Positions 1 through 9,845 are shown, counted from the first letter of the stretch. The stretch is DNA of 64,000 bases from Betaproteobacteria bacterium (GCA_016709965.1 JADJLT010000001.1:1-64000); one strand, 5' to 3'. Numbers and translations: made by a program. The notes: a model not told the origin generated them from the sequence alone.

Positions 1-123
1 CTTGGGTAACTATCTGGGCTGGCGACGATTGATTGAGCGACACGACCGCGATATTTCCTCTGACGATTTCCTCCGTGCCGCTTTGGGGATCGATGGGGTT
101 CAACATACTATGGGTACATAGCC

Positions 124-867
124 TTGAAAAAAGTGGAGACGGGAACAGCACTGGCTGGCAGGTTGGCTGCTGTCGGGCAGGTATTTTCAGGTTCTGGTTC
201 CACGCTTTCGATGGCAAGCGGCTTTTTGGTCAGTCCGTGCCATGTGCTTACGGCTGGGCACGTGTTGGCGAAGGTAGGGGAGCACGTTCAAATTGCTGAT
301 CTGATGTTCGATTTGTCTTGTCCAACGCGTATGCACGTTTAAGCGCGCCGGTGACTGGGATGGTTGTCGCTGCCAGTCAGAATTTCACGATGCGCTAATC
401 CGGAAGGGTTCGATCAGCAACGCATCCCCAACGATTGGGCCTTAATAGAACTTGTCCATACAATTTCTGACGTTGAGCCGATCAAGCCGTTTCTACCAAG
501 GGGCCTCAAACTCGGCGGAGATTGTCTTCACGGTTGCCGGATACCCCATTGACAACGCCGACAGGGGATTTATGCCCAGGAACGTTGTGCCAAATGGTCT
601 AGTCTGCATGGTGGCATTGATCTCAAGAATATTTTGATTGCAGATTGTGCTGTGCGCGCCGGGATGTCTGGCGGGCCAATGCTGCTTGATGATGGTAACC
701 AACTGATCGCTGCAGGGGGATGCGTCGAACGTTTTACCATTGGGCAGAAGATCATGACGATCGGGGTGCCGGTATCCGCGTTTGCCGATCAAATTAGTGA
801 GGTCATGCGGGATAGCGATGGATGTGCCGTTGGTTTCATTCGTTTGGCCTGCTACGTTACGCACTGA
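124..867 (+). pseudogene. Trypsin-like serine protease, frameshifted
   Basis: Pieces of one chymotrypsin-fold (S1) protease lie in order but in different frames. The His segment (SGFLVSPCHVLTAGHVL) is in the first piece, the Asp segment (NDWALIEL) is near 435-460, a strand (IVFTVAGYP) is in another frame near 515-545, and the Ser segment (AGMSGGPML) is near 655-680. All three catalytic residues are therefore present in the DNA but cannot be joined without about four frame changes (near 305, 400, 510 and 640). A second reading frame at 305-398 gives a plausible linking peptide. I read it as one gene broken by small indels; whether these are real or sequence errors cannot be told here, but the neighbours up to 6.1 kb are broken in the same way. 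Confidence 0.7.
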
Positions 868-1052
868 TTGAGACGCATAAAGCGGCCAAATATATTTTGT
901 TTTCTGGATTTTTGGCGGTGGAGCGCTTGGTCAAAGCGTCAATGCCATTTACGGCTGATCTGAAAAGCTACTATTCACGCCAGCATCGCTGATCAGGTAG
1001 GTTTTGGCGAATTTTTCAGACAGGAAAATTTGCCAGTCCGCCAGAGCCTCCT

Positions 1053-1328
1053 TCAGCAAGGTAGTGCTCCCTTCATCGCTGTCAGGATGTGCGAAGCGAA
1101 TTCCTCGAGGAAGGAGCGCGATCCGTGGATTGCTGTACGGGCGATCTTTCGCCGGCTATTTTGTGTCCTTTGAGGGCGAAGTTTCCCGAAAGCGCTCAAA
1201 TAATGCTGATCGCATTGTTGGCAGGCGTACAGCTTTGAACCCGGTATCGCCTGCATCCAGCTTTTCTCGGAATCCGGGACATAGCCTCGTTACAGTTGGG
1301 GCAAAGCGTTTTGGTATAGAAATACATC
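1053..1328 (-). pseudogene. Small zinc-ribbon protein, frameshifted (possible)
   Basis: Read on the minus strand from an ATG at 1328, the sequence gives MYFYTKTLCPNCNEAMSRIPRK. After a one-base frame change it continues SWMQAIPGSKLYACQQCDQHYL and SAFGKL. Two CxxC pairs separated by about 25 residues fit a small zinc ribbon, and the SKLYxCxxC pattern followed by an FG is typical of short bacterial zinc-ribbon proteins. No single frame holds both pairs. Function unknown. The rest of 868-1523 shows no other convincing gene. Confidence 0.4.
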
Positions 1329-1523
1329 GCTAATTTTCTGCCTAAGCTTATTTTCCCTGGATAAAGACTCAGCGGTTAGACCAGCTTAGCGAAATTCGTG
1401 AATGGCCACTGTTGTTGCTTGGCGACAGCTTTGTATCAATTGCAAATGCAGCACCCATGTTGGGGCTGGGGATGAAATGGGGATGAGTATTGCCCTGATA
1501 GTCCGGCGATATCTCAGACAAGA

Positions 1524-1558
1524 TTTCAATTTTGGGCGATATTTCCGGTTGACCGTGG
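1524..1558 (+). repeat. Interspersed repeat, copy 1
   Basis: Contains the shared core TTTCCGGTTGACCGTGG preceded by TTTCAATTTTGGGCGATA. The same core recurs at about nine other places in the window. This copy is intergenic, just past the 3' end of the small Cys-rich gene on the minus strand. Confidence 0.8.
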
Positions 1559-1585
1559 AGTGCCACAAACGCGCAACCGGGAAAC

Positions 1586-1798
1586 ATGCGCGGTGGGATT
1601 TATGGGGTCGTCAGCGTTAATTCTGGCCAGATTCGCCAGTGCCCGCAGGCCGAGCGGGCGCGGCGTTCTGAATTGTCCCAGCCGCCGCCCAGGCAGAGGC
1701 CTTCCTGATGTTTCGGATTCGATAATGACGGTTCCCGGCTCGCTGCCGGGTTGGCGCCAACCACTCCAGTGCTCACAACTGGCGCACCGTTTGCGGTC
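1586..1798 (-). pseudogene. Small Cys/Trp-rich protein, frameshifted
   Basis: Minus-strand reading gives KRCASCEHWSGWRQPGSEPG then TVIIESETSG. After one frame change near 1707 it continues GLCLGGGWDNSERRARSACG and HWRIWPELTL to a stop. The paired CxxC and the C(x)nCGHW end suggest a small metal-binding protein, but I do not recognise the family. No good ATG is visible; the upstream end runs into the rhodanese stop, so it may be translationally coupled to it or start at a rare codon. Confidence 0.4.
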
Positions 1799-1809
1799 GA
1801 CGGTTTGGC

Positions 1810-2250
1810 TTAGCAAGTTTTGGTGGCCTTGCAGGAGGCGATGGTTGGCGTCGCCGGGACGACTGCGCCGCCGGCGCCGATCCAGCCCTTGATGCCGCTC
1901 TTGACGTTGTAAACCGTGGTGTAACCGCCCTGTTGCGAGGAACTGGCTGACGGCCTTGGTCCGGTTGCCGCTGCGGCAGATGACGATGACCGGTTCGTTC
2001 GGCTTGGCGATAGGTTTGACCTTTCCAGCCAACCGACAGGATCGACGCGGCCTTTTTCGTCGAAGAAGGTGAGCAGCTTGCTGCCACCGACGATGCCGGT
2101 TTCTTCCCATTCCGATTGCAGGCGGATGTCGATGACCGGCACGCCGCTTTTGCTCAGTTTGTCGAGCTGGGCGTTGTCGATGTCGATGACTTCGGCGTGG
2201 GCAAAGCCGGTGACGGCGAACAGGCAGGCTAGAAGCAGTTGGCGCATGGC
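1810..2250 (-). pseudogene. Rhodanese-like periplasmic protein, double frameshift
   Basis: Starts MRQLLLACLFAVTGFAHAEV, a clear signal peptide ending in AHA, followed by a rhodanese fold (PVIDIRLQSEWEETGIVGG). The middle, with the active-site loop VIVICRSGNRTKAVSQFLA, is in another frame between about 2030 and 1940; the original frame resumes with QGGYTTVYNVKSGIKGWIGA. The first break matches loss of one A in a GAAAAG run. With the two breaks repaired it is a normal secreted single-domain rhodanese of about 145 residues, a likely sulfurtransferase. As it stands the open frame replaces the catalytic cysteine loop with a Ser-rich stretch and would not be active. Confidence 0.75.
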
Positions 2251-2289
2251 AATCTCGTTCATCAGAAAACGCTGATTATATCGGGCAAC

Positions 2290-2817
2290 TTACTGTTTCT
2301 GCTGGCGCTGCATCATTGCACGTACCTGCGGATCGTTCATCATTTCCTGCATGTTTAATTTCTGCTTTCCGGGCATGATCACGTCGCCCGGTTTCTGGCC
2401 AACCTTGCGGGGCCGAGCCAGCGGGCTTCCTGAACCATCTTCATTTCTTTCATGCCATGCTGTGGCGGATCGTAGCGGATCACCATGTCGTTACGGTAGG
2501 CAGAGTCGAAATCGCCGGTGATGACTGAATCGCTGGTGCTAGTCACGCCTTCATGCTTGCAGACCGCATGGATGGTCACCTTGCCGACGCCGCGACTGAT
2601 ATCCATGACCGGGCAATTGACCTTTTCCTTGGTGCGTTCCTGCATCACGTTATCGCTGGCCTGATCGACGCACATCTGCATGGCCCGCGGGGGAATGCCT
2701 GCCATCTGGGTTTTCATTTCCCACAGGCCGGATTTACGGCGAGGGGCGTCTGCGGCATCGGCCTGAGCGGCGAAGATGCTGGCGAGCAACAGGGGAAGGA
2801 TACGCAGTGGGCTCATG
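2290..2817 (-). pseudogene. DUF3617 periplasmic protein, frameshift near C-terminus
   Basis: Begins MSPLRILPLLLASIFAAQAD, a signal peptide. The body (SGLWEMKTQMAGIPPRAMQM, then CVDQASDN..., then AVCKHEG...) matches the pattern of DUF3617 proteins: a 'GlWe' start and two spaced cysteines. Near 2410 a missing base ends the match (WLGPARLA instead of WLGPCKVGQKPGD); the other frame then runs through VIMPGKQKLNMQEMMNDPQ to a stop at 2290. Function of the family is unknown; it is exported. An upstream in-frame ATG at 2933 exists, but the signal peptide argues for 2817. Confidence 0.7.
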
Positions 2818-2907
2818 ACGGAATCTCCGGAAGATTGGCTAGTGATAATCGTAGTCTGCTTTGGAGAATGCGTCATGGGATAATCCGCGCTTTTTACGGG
2901 AACCGGC

Positions 2908-3462
2908 ATGGCGCTCAAATCCACCATCTTCAAGGCCGAACTACAACTCGCCGACCTTGATCGATCGCATTTTGGCGACTACACGCTGACCATTGCCCGT
3001 CACCCCTCGGAAACCGACGAGCGAATGATGGTTCGCCTACTGGCTTTTGCGCTGAATGCGTCGGCAACCTTGACCTTCGGGCGCGAGCCTGTCGGCAACG
3101 GAGGATGAAGCCGACCTGCAGGAGCTCGATCCGACCGGCAGTATCGAGCGCTGGGTTGATGTCGGTCTGCCGGATGAAAAAGCCATTCGCCGGGCCTGTA
3201 ACCGCTCGCGGCACGTGATGGTGCTGAGTTACGGTGGCCGGACCGCTGAAATGTGGTGGCAACAGACGCAGGGCAAGGTCTCGGGGCAAAGAATCTGCGC
3301 GTGCTTTCGGTGAGCGTGGAGGAGGGCAAGGCGCTAGCTTCGCTGGCGGCACGCGGCATGCGCCTGCAATGCACGATTCAGGATGGTGTGATCTGGTTGG
3401 GTGGCGAAGACGGCCATGTTGAACTGGCACCAAGAATTCTGTTTTATAGCGATTCGGCATAG
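2908..3462 (+). pseudogene. yaeQ: YaeQ family protein, two frameshifts
   Basis: Opens MALKSTIFKAELQLADLDRS, followed by YTLTIARHPSETDERMMVRL, the hallmark start of YaeQ, a PD-(D/E)XK-fold family of unclear function. After a frame change near 3090 it continues EDEADLQELDPTGSIERWVD and GLPDEKAIRRACNRSRHVMV, and after another near 3289 it ends LQCTIQDGVIWLGGEDGHVE. Total length of about 185 codons equals the normal family length. Each segment is well conserved, which is unusual for an old pseudogene and fits isolated indels. Confidence 0.75.
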
Positions 3463-3514
3463 AGAATCGCGAGATGTTTCCTGTTTTCGATTGAATTCTT
3501 ACCAAGGGGTGACT

Positions 3515-3987
3515 ATGGCTGCAAATGATGAAGACGAATCCACAGCGGTAATCGTGGGGGTATTGGCCGGTATCGTGCTGGCCGTCGTAGCAGTAGTTTA
3601 TGGCGCGAGCGCCGGCAAGAACGTCAAGCCAGCCGCCACGCATGGTTGAGCAGGCCGAGATCGCGCCGGTGGGCGACGCCTTGGCCAAGATCTACTTTGC
3701 GGTTGGCGCAGCAACGCTGGATGAGGCTGACAAGGGCGTCGTCGCCAAGACAATGGAAGCGCTGGCCACCAACTCGAACGCTATCGTGCTGCTTTCCGGG
3801 TTTCACGATCAATCGGGCGATCCCGCCCATAATGCCGAATTGGCCAAGCAGCGCGCCCTGTCGGTACGCGATGCGCTGGTAGCCGGTGGTGTTGCGATGG
3901 AGCGCGTCAAGATGCGCAAGCCGGAATCAACGGTGGGTACGGGTAGTGCAGAAGAAGGGACGCCGCGTCGAGATTCGCGTTCAGTAA
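3515..3987 (+). pseudogene. OmpA-domain membrane-anchored protein, two frameshifts
   Basis: Starts MAANDEDESTAVIVGVLAGI and goes straight into a single transmembrane helix (about residues 11-32). A frame change near 3640 leads into an OmpA-type peptidoglycan-binding region: IYFAVGAATLDEADKG, VVLLSGFHDQSG-like strand, then NAELAKQRALSVRDALVAGG. A last frame change near 3955 gives the family's usual ending RRVEIRVQ. An anchored OmpA domain like this would tether the inner membrane or periplasm to the cell wall. A perfect hairpin terminator follows. Confidence 0.7.
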
Positions 3988-4000
3988 TTCTTGAGTGGAG

Positions 4001-4028
4001 AAAAAGGCGAACCGCGGTTCGCCTTTTT
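4001..4028. terminator. Bidirectional intrinsic terminator
   Basis: A perfect 28-bp palindrome: AAAAAGGCGAACC, GC, then its complement ending in five T. It serves both the OmpA-like gene on the plus strand and the zinc-ribbon gene converging from the minus strand. Confidence 0.9.
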
Positions 4029-4036
4029 ATGCTTGA

Positions 4037-4751
4037 TCAACGCCTGATCAGGTGCCAGACAAATTCTGCGCCGGCCGAAACGAGGTCGATGACGTCGATC
4101 AAGCCTGCATTTTCCGGTTCCTGCTTCATTCGCTTCAGGCGTGATTTCTCTCTCTCGCATGACGATGGCGTCGCCCAGCGCCTCAACATCGCGCGTCGTG
4201 CGGCGTTCTTCGGCATGGTGAAAACGGGAGAGCGCCTGTTCGATGGCTTGCGGGTCAAGAATGGTGATCGGCGCGCGGCAATGGCTGCAGGCGTGATCCT
4301 TACGGATGTCGACTGGCGCACCGCAACCCATGCAGCGAATGATGCCGACCTTGGCCGATAGTTCGTTGATTTCTGCCGGATGAAGCTGCCGCACGAAGCC
4401 CTTTTCGATCATGAATTGGGCAAAGGTGGTGAAGCGGCCGTGTTTTGCAGGCAACGGTGATAGTTGAACTGGCCGCCGTGCTTGGCGACATCCAGGCCAT
4501 GCAGCAGGCGTTCGTTGCAGCGCGGGCACTGGAGCGGCTCGCGAAGCGGAATGCGCTGGTCGTCGCGGTGTTCGTGCAGCAGCTTGAATAACTCGACGAT
4601 GCCACCCGGTGTGATCTGGACGCTTTCGAATTCGTCAAACCAGATGCCCTGGCAGGAAAACACAAATCAAGAACGACTTCACCATGGTGCAGGCGCTCAA
4701 AACGTTGCTTGACCATGGTTTGCCGGCAGGAGGGCAGGGGATCGGTTTCAT
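4037..4751 (-). pseudogene. TFIIB-type zinc-ribbon protein, several frameshifts
   Basis: Assembling minus-strand frames gives MKPIPCP/SCRQTMVKQRFER, then LHHGEVVLDLC, FSCQGIWFDEFESV. This is the zf-TFIIB pattern CPxC ... LDxCxxCxGIWFDxxE. A second ribbon follows (LQCPRCNERLLHGLDVAKHG ... YHRC) and a third near the end (RCMGCGAPVDIRK ... CSHC). The tail ISDVI-like DVIDLVSAGAEFVWHLIRR ends at 4037. About four frame changes (near 4735, 4660, 4445 and 4110) are needed. Function unknown; multi-ribbon proteins of this kind often bind zinc and partner proteins or nucleic acid. Confidence 0.6.
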
Positions 4752-4767
4752 CGTGCAAGCACCGCTT

Positions 4768-6657
4768 TCAGATGGGGCGGATGGTGCCGAGATTGAGTTT
4801 GACGCCTTTCTTCATCTTGCCGACGACGTGCATTTCGCAGGCCTTGCAGTCGAACTTGAGGATCAGCTTTTCGCTGCCATTGATCAGCGTCATCGGATCC
4901 GGCTTGAGGTGCTTCACTTCCTTTGGGCACAGGTTGAAGCTGTAGCGCAGGCAGTGGCGGGTGATCATCAGCGAGACCATGCCCTTTTCGTTGCCGGCCT
5001 CGTAGGCTTCCTCGATCAGCTTGACGCCGTGCTTCTCGTAGAACTGGCGGGCCTTGATGTTGAACACGTTGCCGAGGTAGGTCAGTTCTTCCTGCGGGTA
5101 GGGCACCGGGTTGGTGGCTGGCTGGGCGCGCGGCGGGCGCGGGTGGCTGGCTATGCGGGCGGCTTCGAGCTGTTCGGTCGCTTCGCGGCGCAGGGCGTTG
5201 ATGGCGCTGACCGGCAGGAACCACGGCTGCGACAGCTTTAGCTCGACGGGTTCGGCGACGAACATCGTGTTGCCGAATTTGCCCAGGTTTTCCTTGAGCT
5301 TGGCCATGGCTTGCCTCGGGATTTTGGGCCAGTTGCCATTCCGATTTTGGCCCATTTTTCCGGTTGACCGTAGCAGCTACGCCATCTTCGTCAGTCAGCG
5401 TCAATGTGAAGCCATCTTCGGTTTCAGTCAGCACTGGTTTGACCGAAATGCGCCGATCTGCCGATTCTTTCTCCAGCGAGCGCTCGAATTCCTGATCACG
5501 GTTGCGGAAGAGGGTGGCGCCTTCAGTCAATTCCTCCGGCATCTCGGCCGGGAACAAGGTTTTACCATCGGCGCGATTGATCCGCATGCCGATCAAAATG
5601 CCTTCGCTGTTGTAGAAACACACGCCGTCGCCGTTGTGGAAGGGCTTTTCAGCATTGACGGTGAAAAAGCCATCGCCGATGTCGACGACTTCGCCGATCA
5701 ACTCGCCGACAAAAGCCGGCGAATCGAAGGCGCCGATGTCGTCCTGGCGGCCACCGGCAAAATAGTCGGTGTAGCCACGGTTGAAGGTCTTGTCGGGCTG
5801 CGGCGTGAAGGTGATGGTGCTGCGGCCGCTGGAGGCGCGGGTAAATTCGGGATTGTTCGCGATGATTTCGTCGAGCAGGGCGCGGTAATGCGCCGTGATG
5901 TTTTTGACGTAGCTGAGGTCTTTCAGCCGCCCTTCAATCTTGAAGGAGCAGACGCCGGCGCGGGCCAGCTCCAGCATGTTGTCGGTCTGGTTGTTGTCCT
6001 TCATCGAGAGCAGATGCTGGTTCTCGGTGATCGTCTTGCCCTTGTCGTCGACCAGCGTGTAGGGCAGGCGGCAGGCTGCGAACATTCGCCGCGATTGGCA
6101 CTGCGCCCGGTGTGGGCTTCGCTGATGTAGCACTGGCCGCTGAACGCAACGCACAGTGCGCCGTGAACAAAATACTCCAATGAAACATTGGTTTGTGAGG
6201 CAATGTTAATAATTTCGTTTAAGCTACATTCGCGCGCCAGAACGACCTGTGAGAACCCGGCATCTTCAAGAAACTTCACCTTGTCGGCATTGCGATTGTC
6301 GGTCTGCGTGCTGGCATGGAGCTGGATGGGCGGCAGGTCCATTTCCAGCAAACCCATGTCCTGAATGATCAGTGCGTCAGCGCCGGCTTCGTAGAGTTCC
6401 CAGGCCAATAGACGGCTACCGTCCAGTTCGTCGTCGTGCAGGATGGTATTGAGCGCGACAAAGACCTTGGCGCGATAGCGGTGGGCAAAATCGCACAGGC
6501 GTTTGATATCGGCGACATCGTTGCCGGCGCCGTAGCGGGCACCAAAAGCCGGGCCGCCGATATAGACAGCATCGGCGCCGTGCTTGATGGCTTCAATGCC
6601 GAAATCGGCGTTCTTGGCCGGCGCGAGGAGTTCGAGGGGGTGTTGAATGCGGGTCAT
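4768..6657 (-). pseudogene. rlhA: 23S rRNA C2501 hydroxylase (peptidase U32 family), two frameshifts
   Basis: The reassembled product of about 630 residues follows E. coli RlhA (YdcP) closely from end to end: LELLAPAKNADFGIEAIKHG, HGADAVYIGGPAFGAR, VALNTILHDDEL, LHASTQTDNRN, FVHGALCVAFSGQCYISEAH, TGRSANRGECSQ, SMKDNNQTDN, FKIEGRLKD, and the C-terminal MITRHCLRYSFNLCPKE with FDCKACEMHVVGK. RlhA makes 5-hydroxycytidine in 23S rRNA; the conserved cysteines probably hold an iron-sulfur cluster. Breaks: one missing base near 6085 (CSQ then ACRLPYT in another frame) and one near 5310. The segment at 5344-5373 in the variable region between the U32 core and the C-terminal domain is a copy of the interspersed repeat, read as TVNRKNGPKS. 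Confidence 0.85.
5344..5373 (+). repeat. Interspersed repeat, copy 2 (inside rlhA)
   Basis: TTTTGGCCCATTTTTCCGGT followed by TGACCGTAG. It lies within the rlhA coding sequence and is translated (minus strand) as TVNRKNGPK, in a region where E. coli RlhA has unrelated residues. Confidence 0.85.
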
Positions 6658-6663
6658 GGCGCC

Positions 6664-7497
6664 TTAGTACGTGAAACGCGGGGCAAGTTCTTCGAGATTG
6701 AACTCGTGCAGGATGGCTTCGGCCCGTTCGCGGGCATTTTTCCGGGGATTGCCGCTGCCTTTTTCGCGTTTTGAGGCGATGATCAGTTCGTTCTTCATCG
6801 AATGTTCCCAGCCAACCAGTTCTGTGACGGTGACGTCGTAGCCGTGCGACTCCAGCAACAGGCAGCGCAGCACGTTGGTCAGGTGGCTGCCCAACTCTCG
6901 GGTGTGGATCGGGTGTCGCCAAAGTTCAGACAGCGGTTTTTGCGACAGCGATTCGTTCTTCCGGGCACGCATGGTGGCGGCGACTTCGGCCTGACAGCAA
7001 GGGACGAGGACGATATGGCGGGCGTTCTTGGTCAGCGCGAAACGGATGGCATCGTCGGTTGCGGTATTGCAGGCGTGTAGCGCTGTCACGACATCCACGC
7101 TGGCTGGCAACTCAGGCGCTGTTAGTGAATCCTCTACCGTGCAGGCAAGGAAGCGCATGCGCTCAAAGCCAAGCCTGGCGGCCAGTTCGCGGGATTTCTC
7201 AACCAGCTCCTGGCGCGTTTCTATGCCAATGATCTCGCCGCTGGCGCGATTCTTGATACAGAGATCGTAGAGGATGAATCCGAGATAGGACTTGCCGGCC
7301 CCATGGTCGACCAGTGTCTCGGCGCCATCCAGCAGCGGTTCGATGAATTGATAGAGGTGATAGACCTGTTTTAGCTTGCGCCGAGTGTCCTGATTCAGCT
7401 TTCCGTCACGGGTGAGGATGTGGAGTTCCTTGAGCAGTTCGATGGACTGCCCGGGGCGGATTTCAGGAATGTCGGCGGTGGTATTTGGCTTCTTCAT
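6664..7497 (-). CDS. Class I SAM-dependent methyltransferase (Methyltransf_32-like)
   Basis: 277 residues. The SAM-binding motif I is DHGAGKSYLGF (about residues 64-74), followed by the acidic strand-2 end GEIIGIETR. A VTALHACNTATDDAI stretch and the LVPCCQ motif (about residue 190) are typical of the Methyltransf_32/METTL25-like group, whose substrates are poorly known and may be RNA or protein. It sits 6 bp upstream of rlhA on the same strand, so co-transcription with an rRNA-modifying enzyme is likely, and a role in RNA modification is a reasonable guess. Intact, in contrast to rlhA. Confidence 0.8.
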   Translation of the reverse strand: MKKPNTTADIPEIRPGQSIELLKELHILTRDGKLNQDTRRKLKQVYHLYQFIEPLLDGAETLVDHGAGKSYLGFILYDLCIKNRASGEIIGIETRQELVEKSRELAARLGFERMRFLACTVEDSLTAPELPASVDVVTALHACNTATDDAIRFALTKNARHIVLVPCCQAEVAATMRARKNESLSQKPLSELWRHPIHTRELGSHLTNVLRCLLLESHGYDVTVTELVGWEHSMKNELIIASKREKGSGNPRKNARERAEAILHEFNLEELAPRFTY

Positions 7498-7609
7498 GGG
7501 GCGACATTATCGCATTCAAACTTCTCTCACTTTCGTGTCAACCGAATCAAAGTCGAGTCGTTATTAGGCTCATGGTGACCAAACACCGCATATAAACGGA
7601 GAGACATAA

Positions 7610-7888
7610 ATGGGCAGTCTGAGCAACGAATCCTTCGATCAATTCCTGGATTCACTGAAGAAAGCCGGTATTACGATTTCCAACGAAGCCGAACTGCGCG
7701 AGCGCCTGGCTGAAGCACAACGGTGGCGTTTTGCCTTCCAGACGCTGGCCGCCAATGGCAAGCTGATCGGCATCAACTTCGAAGATCATTCCGAAGGCCG
7801 CAACGAAGCCGAAATCGATCGTGCTTTTAATGAATTTCAGTTTTCCGAGAAGTCAAAGGCAGTTTTCTCTGCTAATCTGAAGCACTAA
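7610..7888 (+). CDS. Hypothetical protein, 92 aa
   Basis: MGSLSNESFDQFLDSLKKAG start with a good ribosome site (GGAGAGACATAA) directly upstream. Soluble, charged, mostly helical, no cysteines and no signal peptide. I do not recognise a family. A strong intrinsic terminator follows 46 bp downstream, so it appears to be a single-gene transcript with its own promoter in 7498-7609. Confidence 0.75.
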   Translation: MGSLSNESFDQFLDSLKKAGITISNEAELRERLAEAQRWRFAFQTLAANGKLIGINFEDHSEGRNEAEIDRAFNEFQFSEKSKAVFSANLKH

Positions 7889-7933
7889 GAATTTCAGTTT
7901 CAGCCTTCCGCATTGGCGGGGGGAGGAAGAAAG

Positions 7934-7959
7934 AACGGGCGCCAAGCGGCGCCCGTTTT
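7934..7959 (+). terminator. Intrinsic terminator
   Basis: ACGGGCGCC-AAGC-GGCGCCCGT hairpin followed by TTTT, downstream of the 92-residue gene. Confidence 0.85.
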
Positions 7960-8018
7960 GCATTCTCTTTCCGGCGTTAGCGTGATTCCTACACCCCAAG
8001 GGTGCTTCCTTCGGGGCG

Positions 8019-8059
8019 CGGTCTACCGGAAAAAATGGCCAAAATCGAAATTTTGGCCA
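8019..8059 (-). repeat. Interspersed repeat, copy 3
   Basis: CGGTCTACCGGAAAAAATGG then CCAAAATCGAAATTTTGGCC. One base differs from the core (CTACC for CAACC). It begins nine bases past the stop codon of ettA and so lies at the 3' end of that transcript; the TTTTGGCC/GGCCAAAA arms could form a hairpin. Confidence 0.85.
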
Positions 8060-8067
8060 TTGGTTTT

Positions 8068-9732
8068 TTAGCGGGTAATCGGCTTGTAACGAATCCGCTT
8101 CGGCTTGGCACCTTCTTCGCCAAGACGCTTCTTCTTGTCTTCTTCGTATTCCTGGAAGTTGCCTTCGAAGAAATTCCACTGCGAATCGCCTTCGGCTGCC
8201 AGGATGTGCGTACAGATGCGGTCGAGGAACCAGCGGTCGTGCGAGATGACCATCGCGCAGCCGGGGAATTCGAGCAGGGCGTCTTCCAGCGCACGCAGGG
8301 TTTCCACGTCAAGGTCGTTGGACGGTTCGTCGAGCAGCAGGACGTTACCGCCGGTCATCAGCGTCTTGGCCAGATGCAGACGACCGCGTTCACCACCGGA
8401 CAGATTGCCAACCTGCTTACCCTGATCCGCACCCTTGAAGTTGAAGCGGCCGATGTAGGCGCGTGACGGCATTTCAAACTTGCCGATCTGCAGGATATCG
8501 CTGCCCTGCGCCAGCTCTTCGAAGACGGTCTTGCTGCCATCAAGGCAATCGCGCGACTGATCGACGTAGGCCATCTTGACAGTTGGGCCAATGTCGACCG
8601 TGCCGGAATCCGGCTGTTGCTGCCCGGTGATCATCTTGAACAGCGTCGATTTACCGGCGCCGTTCGGGCCGATGATGCCGACAATGGCGCCAGCCGGAAT
8701 GGTGAAGCTGACGTTATCCATCAGCAACTTGTCGCCAAACGACTTGGTGACGCCGTTGAACTCAATAACCTTGCCACCCAGACGCTCGCCGACCGGAATG
8801 AAGATTTCCTGCGTCTCGTTGCGCTTTTGGTATTCCTGGCTCGACAACTCCTCGAAGCGTGACAGACGGGATTTGCTCTTGGCCTGACGAGCCTTGGGAT
8901 TGGAGCGAACCCATTCCAGTTCCTGCTTCATCGCCTTCATGTGGGCGTCGATCTGCTTGTTTTCGGTCTCCAGGCGGGCTTCCTTCTGCTCAAGCCAGCT
9001 GGAATAGTTGCCCTTGTACGGAATGCCGTGACCACGGTCGAGTTCGAGAATCCACTCGGCGGCGTTGTCGAGGAAGTAGCGATCATGGGTGACGGCGACG
9101 ACAGTGCCCGGGAAGCGGACGAGGAACTGTTCCAGCCATTCGACTGATTCGGCGTCCAGGTGGTTGGTTGGTTCGTCGAGCAGCAGCATGTCGGGCTTGG
9201 CGAGCAGTAGCTTGCACAGCGCGACGCGGCGCTTTTCTCCGCCGGAGAGCACACCGATTACGGCATCCCAAGGCGGCAGGCGCAGCGCATCGGCAGCCAG
9301 TTCCATCTGTGCCTCGGTATCCGAGCCGGCAGTGGAAATGATTGCCTCAAGGCGGGCCTGTTCCTCGGCCAGCTTGTCGAAATCGGCCTCCGGGTCGGCA
9401 TAGGCGGCATAAACCTCATCCAGCTTGGCTTGGGCCTGCATTACTTCGCCCAAAGCCGACTCGACTTCCTCGCGTACCGTTTTGGCGGCATCGAGCTGTG
9501 GCTCCTGTGGCAGATAACCGATGGAAACGCCCGCAAGATGCTGGACCTCGCCGTCGTATTCCTTGTCCACCCCGGCCATGATCTTGAGCACGGTCGATTT
9601 GCCGGAACCATTCAGACCGAGCAGGCCGATTTTGGCACCGGGGAAGAAGGAGAGGGAAATATCCTTGATGATCTGCCGCTTGGGCGGGACGATCTTGCTG
9701 ACGCGCAGCATGGACATAACGTATTGAGCCAT
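8068..9732 (-). CDS. ettA: Energy-dependent translational throttle protein EttA
   Basis: 554 residues, the normal length. Two ABC ATPase domains: Walker A GLNGSGKST (about 40), signature LSGGEKRR, Walker B LLLDEPTNHLD; then GPNGAGKST (about 358), LSGGERGR, LLLDEPSNDLD. Between them lies the charged P-site tRNA interaction linker (KARQAKSKSRLSRFEEL). It has no membrane domain, as expected for the ABC-F family. EttA binds the ribosomal E site and gates the first peptide bond according to ADP/ATP. The MAQYVMSMLRVSKIVPPKRQ start matches the family. Start codon ATG at 9732. Confidence 0.95.
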   Translation of the reverse strand: MAQYVMSMLRVSKIVPPKRQIIKDISLSFFPGAKIGLLGLNGSGKSTVLKIMAGVDKEYDGEVQHLAGVSIGYLPQEPQLDAAKTVREEVESALGEVMQAQAKLDEVYAAYADPEADFDKLAEEQARLEAIISTAGSDTEAQMELAADALRLPPWDAVIGVLSGGEKRRVALCKLLLAKPDMLLLDEPTNHLDAESVEWLEQFLVRFPGTVVAVTHDRYFLDNAAEWILELDRGHGIPYKGNYSSWLEQKEARLETENKQIDAHMKAMKQELEWVRSNPKARQAKSKSRLSRFEELSSQEYQKRNETQEIFIPVGERLGGKVIEFNGVTKSFGDKLLMDNVSFTIPAGAIVGIIGPNGAGKSTLFKMITGQQQPDSGTVDIGPTVKMAYVDQSRDCLDGSKTVFEELAQGSDILQIGKFEMPSRAYIGRFNFKGADQGKQVGNLSGGERGRLHLAKTLMTGGNVLLLDEPSNDLDVETLRALEDALLEFPGCAMVISHDRWFLDRICTHILAAEGDSQWNFFEGNFQEYEEDKKKRLGEEGAKPKRIRYKPITR

Positions 9733-9790
9733 TGAACCTACCTGTAGTCGTAAATATTAATGATGCGCGAGTCTACGGCCCTTCAAAGCA

Positions 9791-9826
9791 AATGGCCAGC
9801 CTCCCGGTGCTCGGGAGCTGGCCATT
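9791..9826 (-). terminator. Intrinsic terminator
   Basis: Long hairpin AATGGCCAGC...GCTGGCCATT with an inner CCCG/CGGG stem, 20 bp past the acyl synthase gene on the minus strand. Confidence 0.75.
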
Positions 9827-9845
9827 GCCGAAACAAGAAAGAAAC

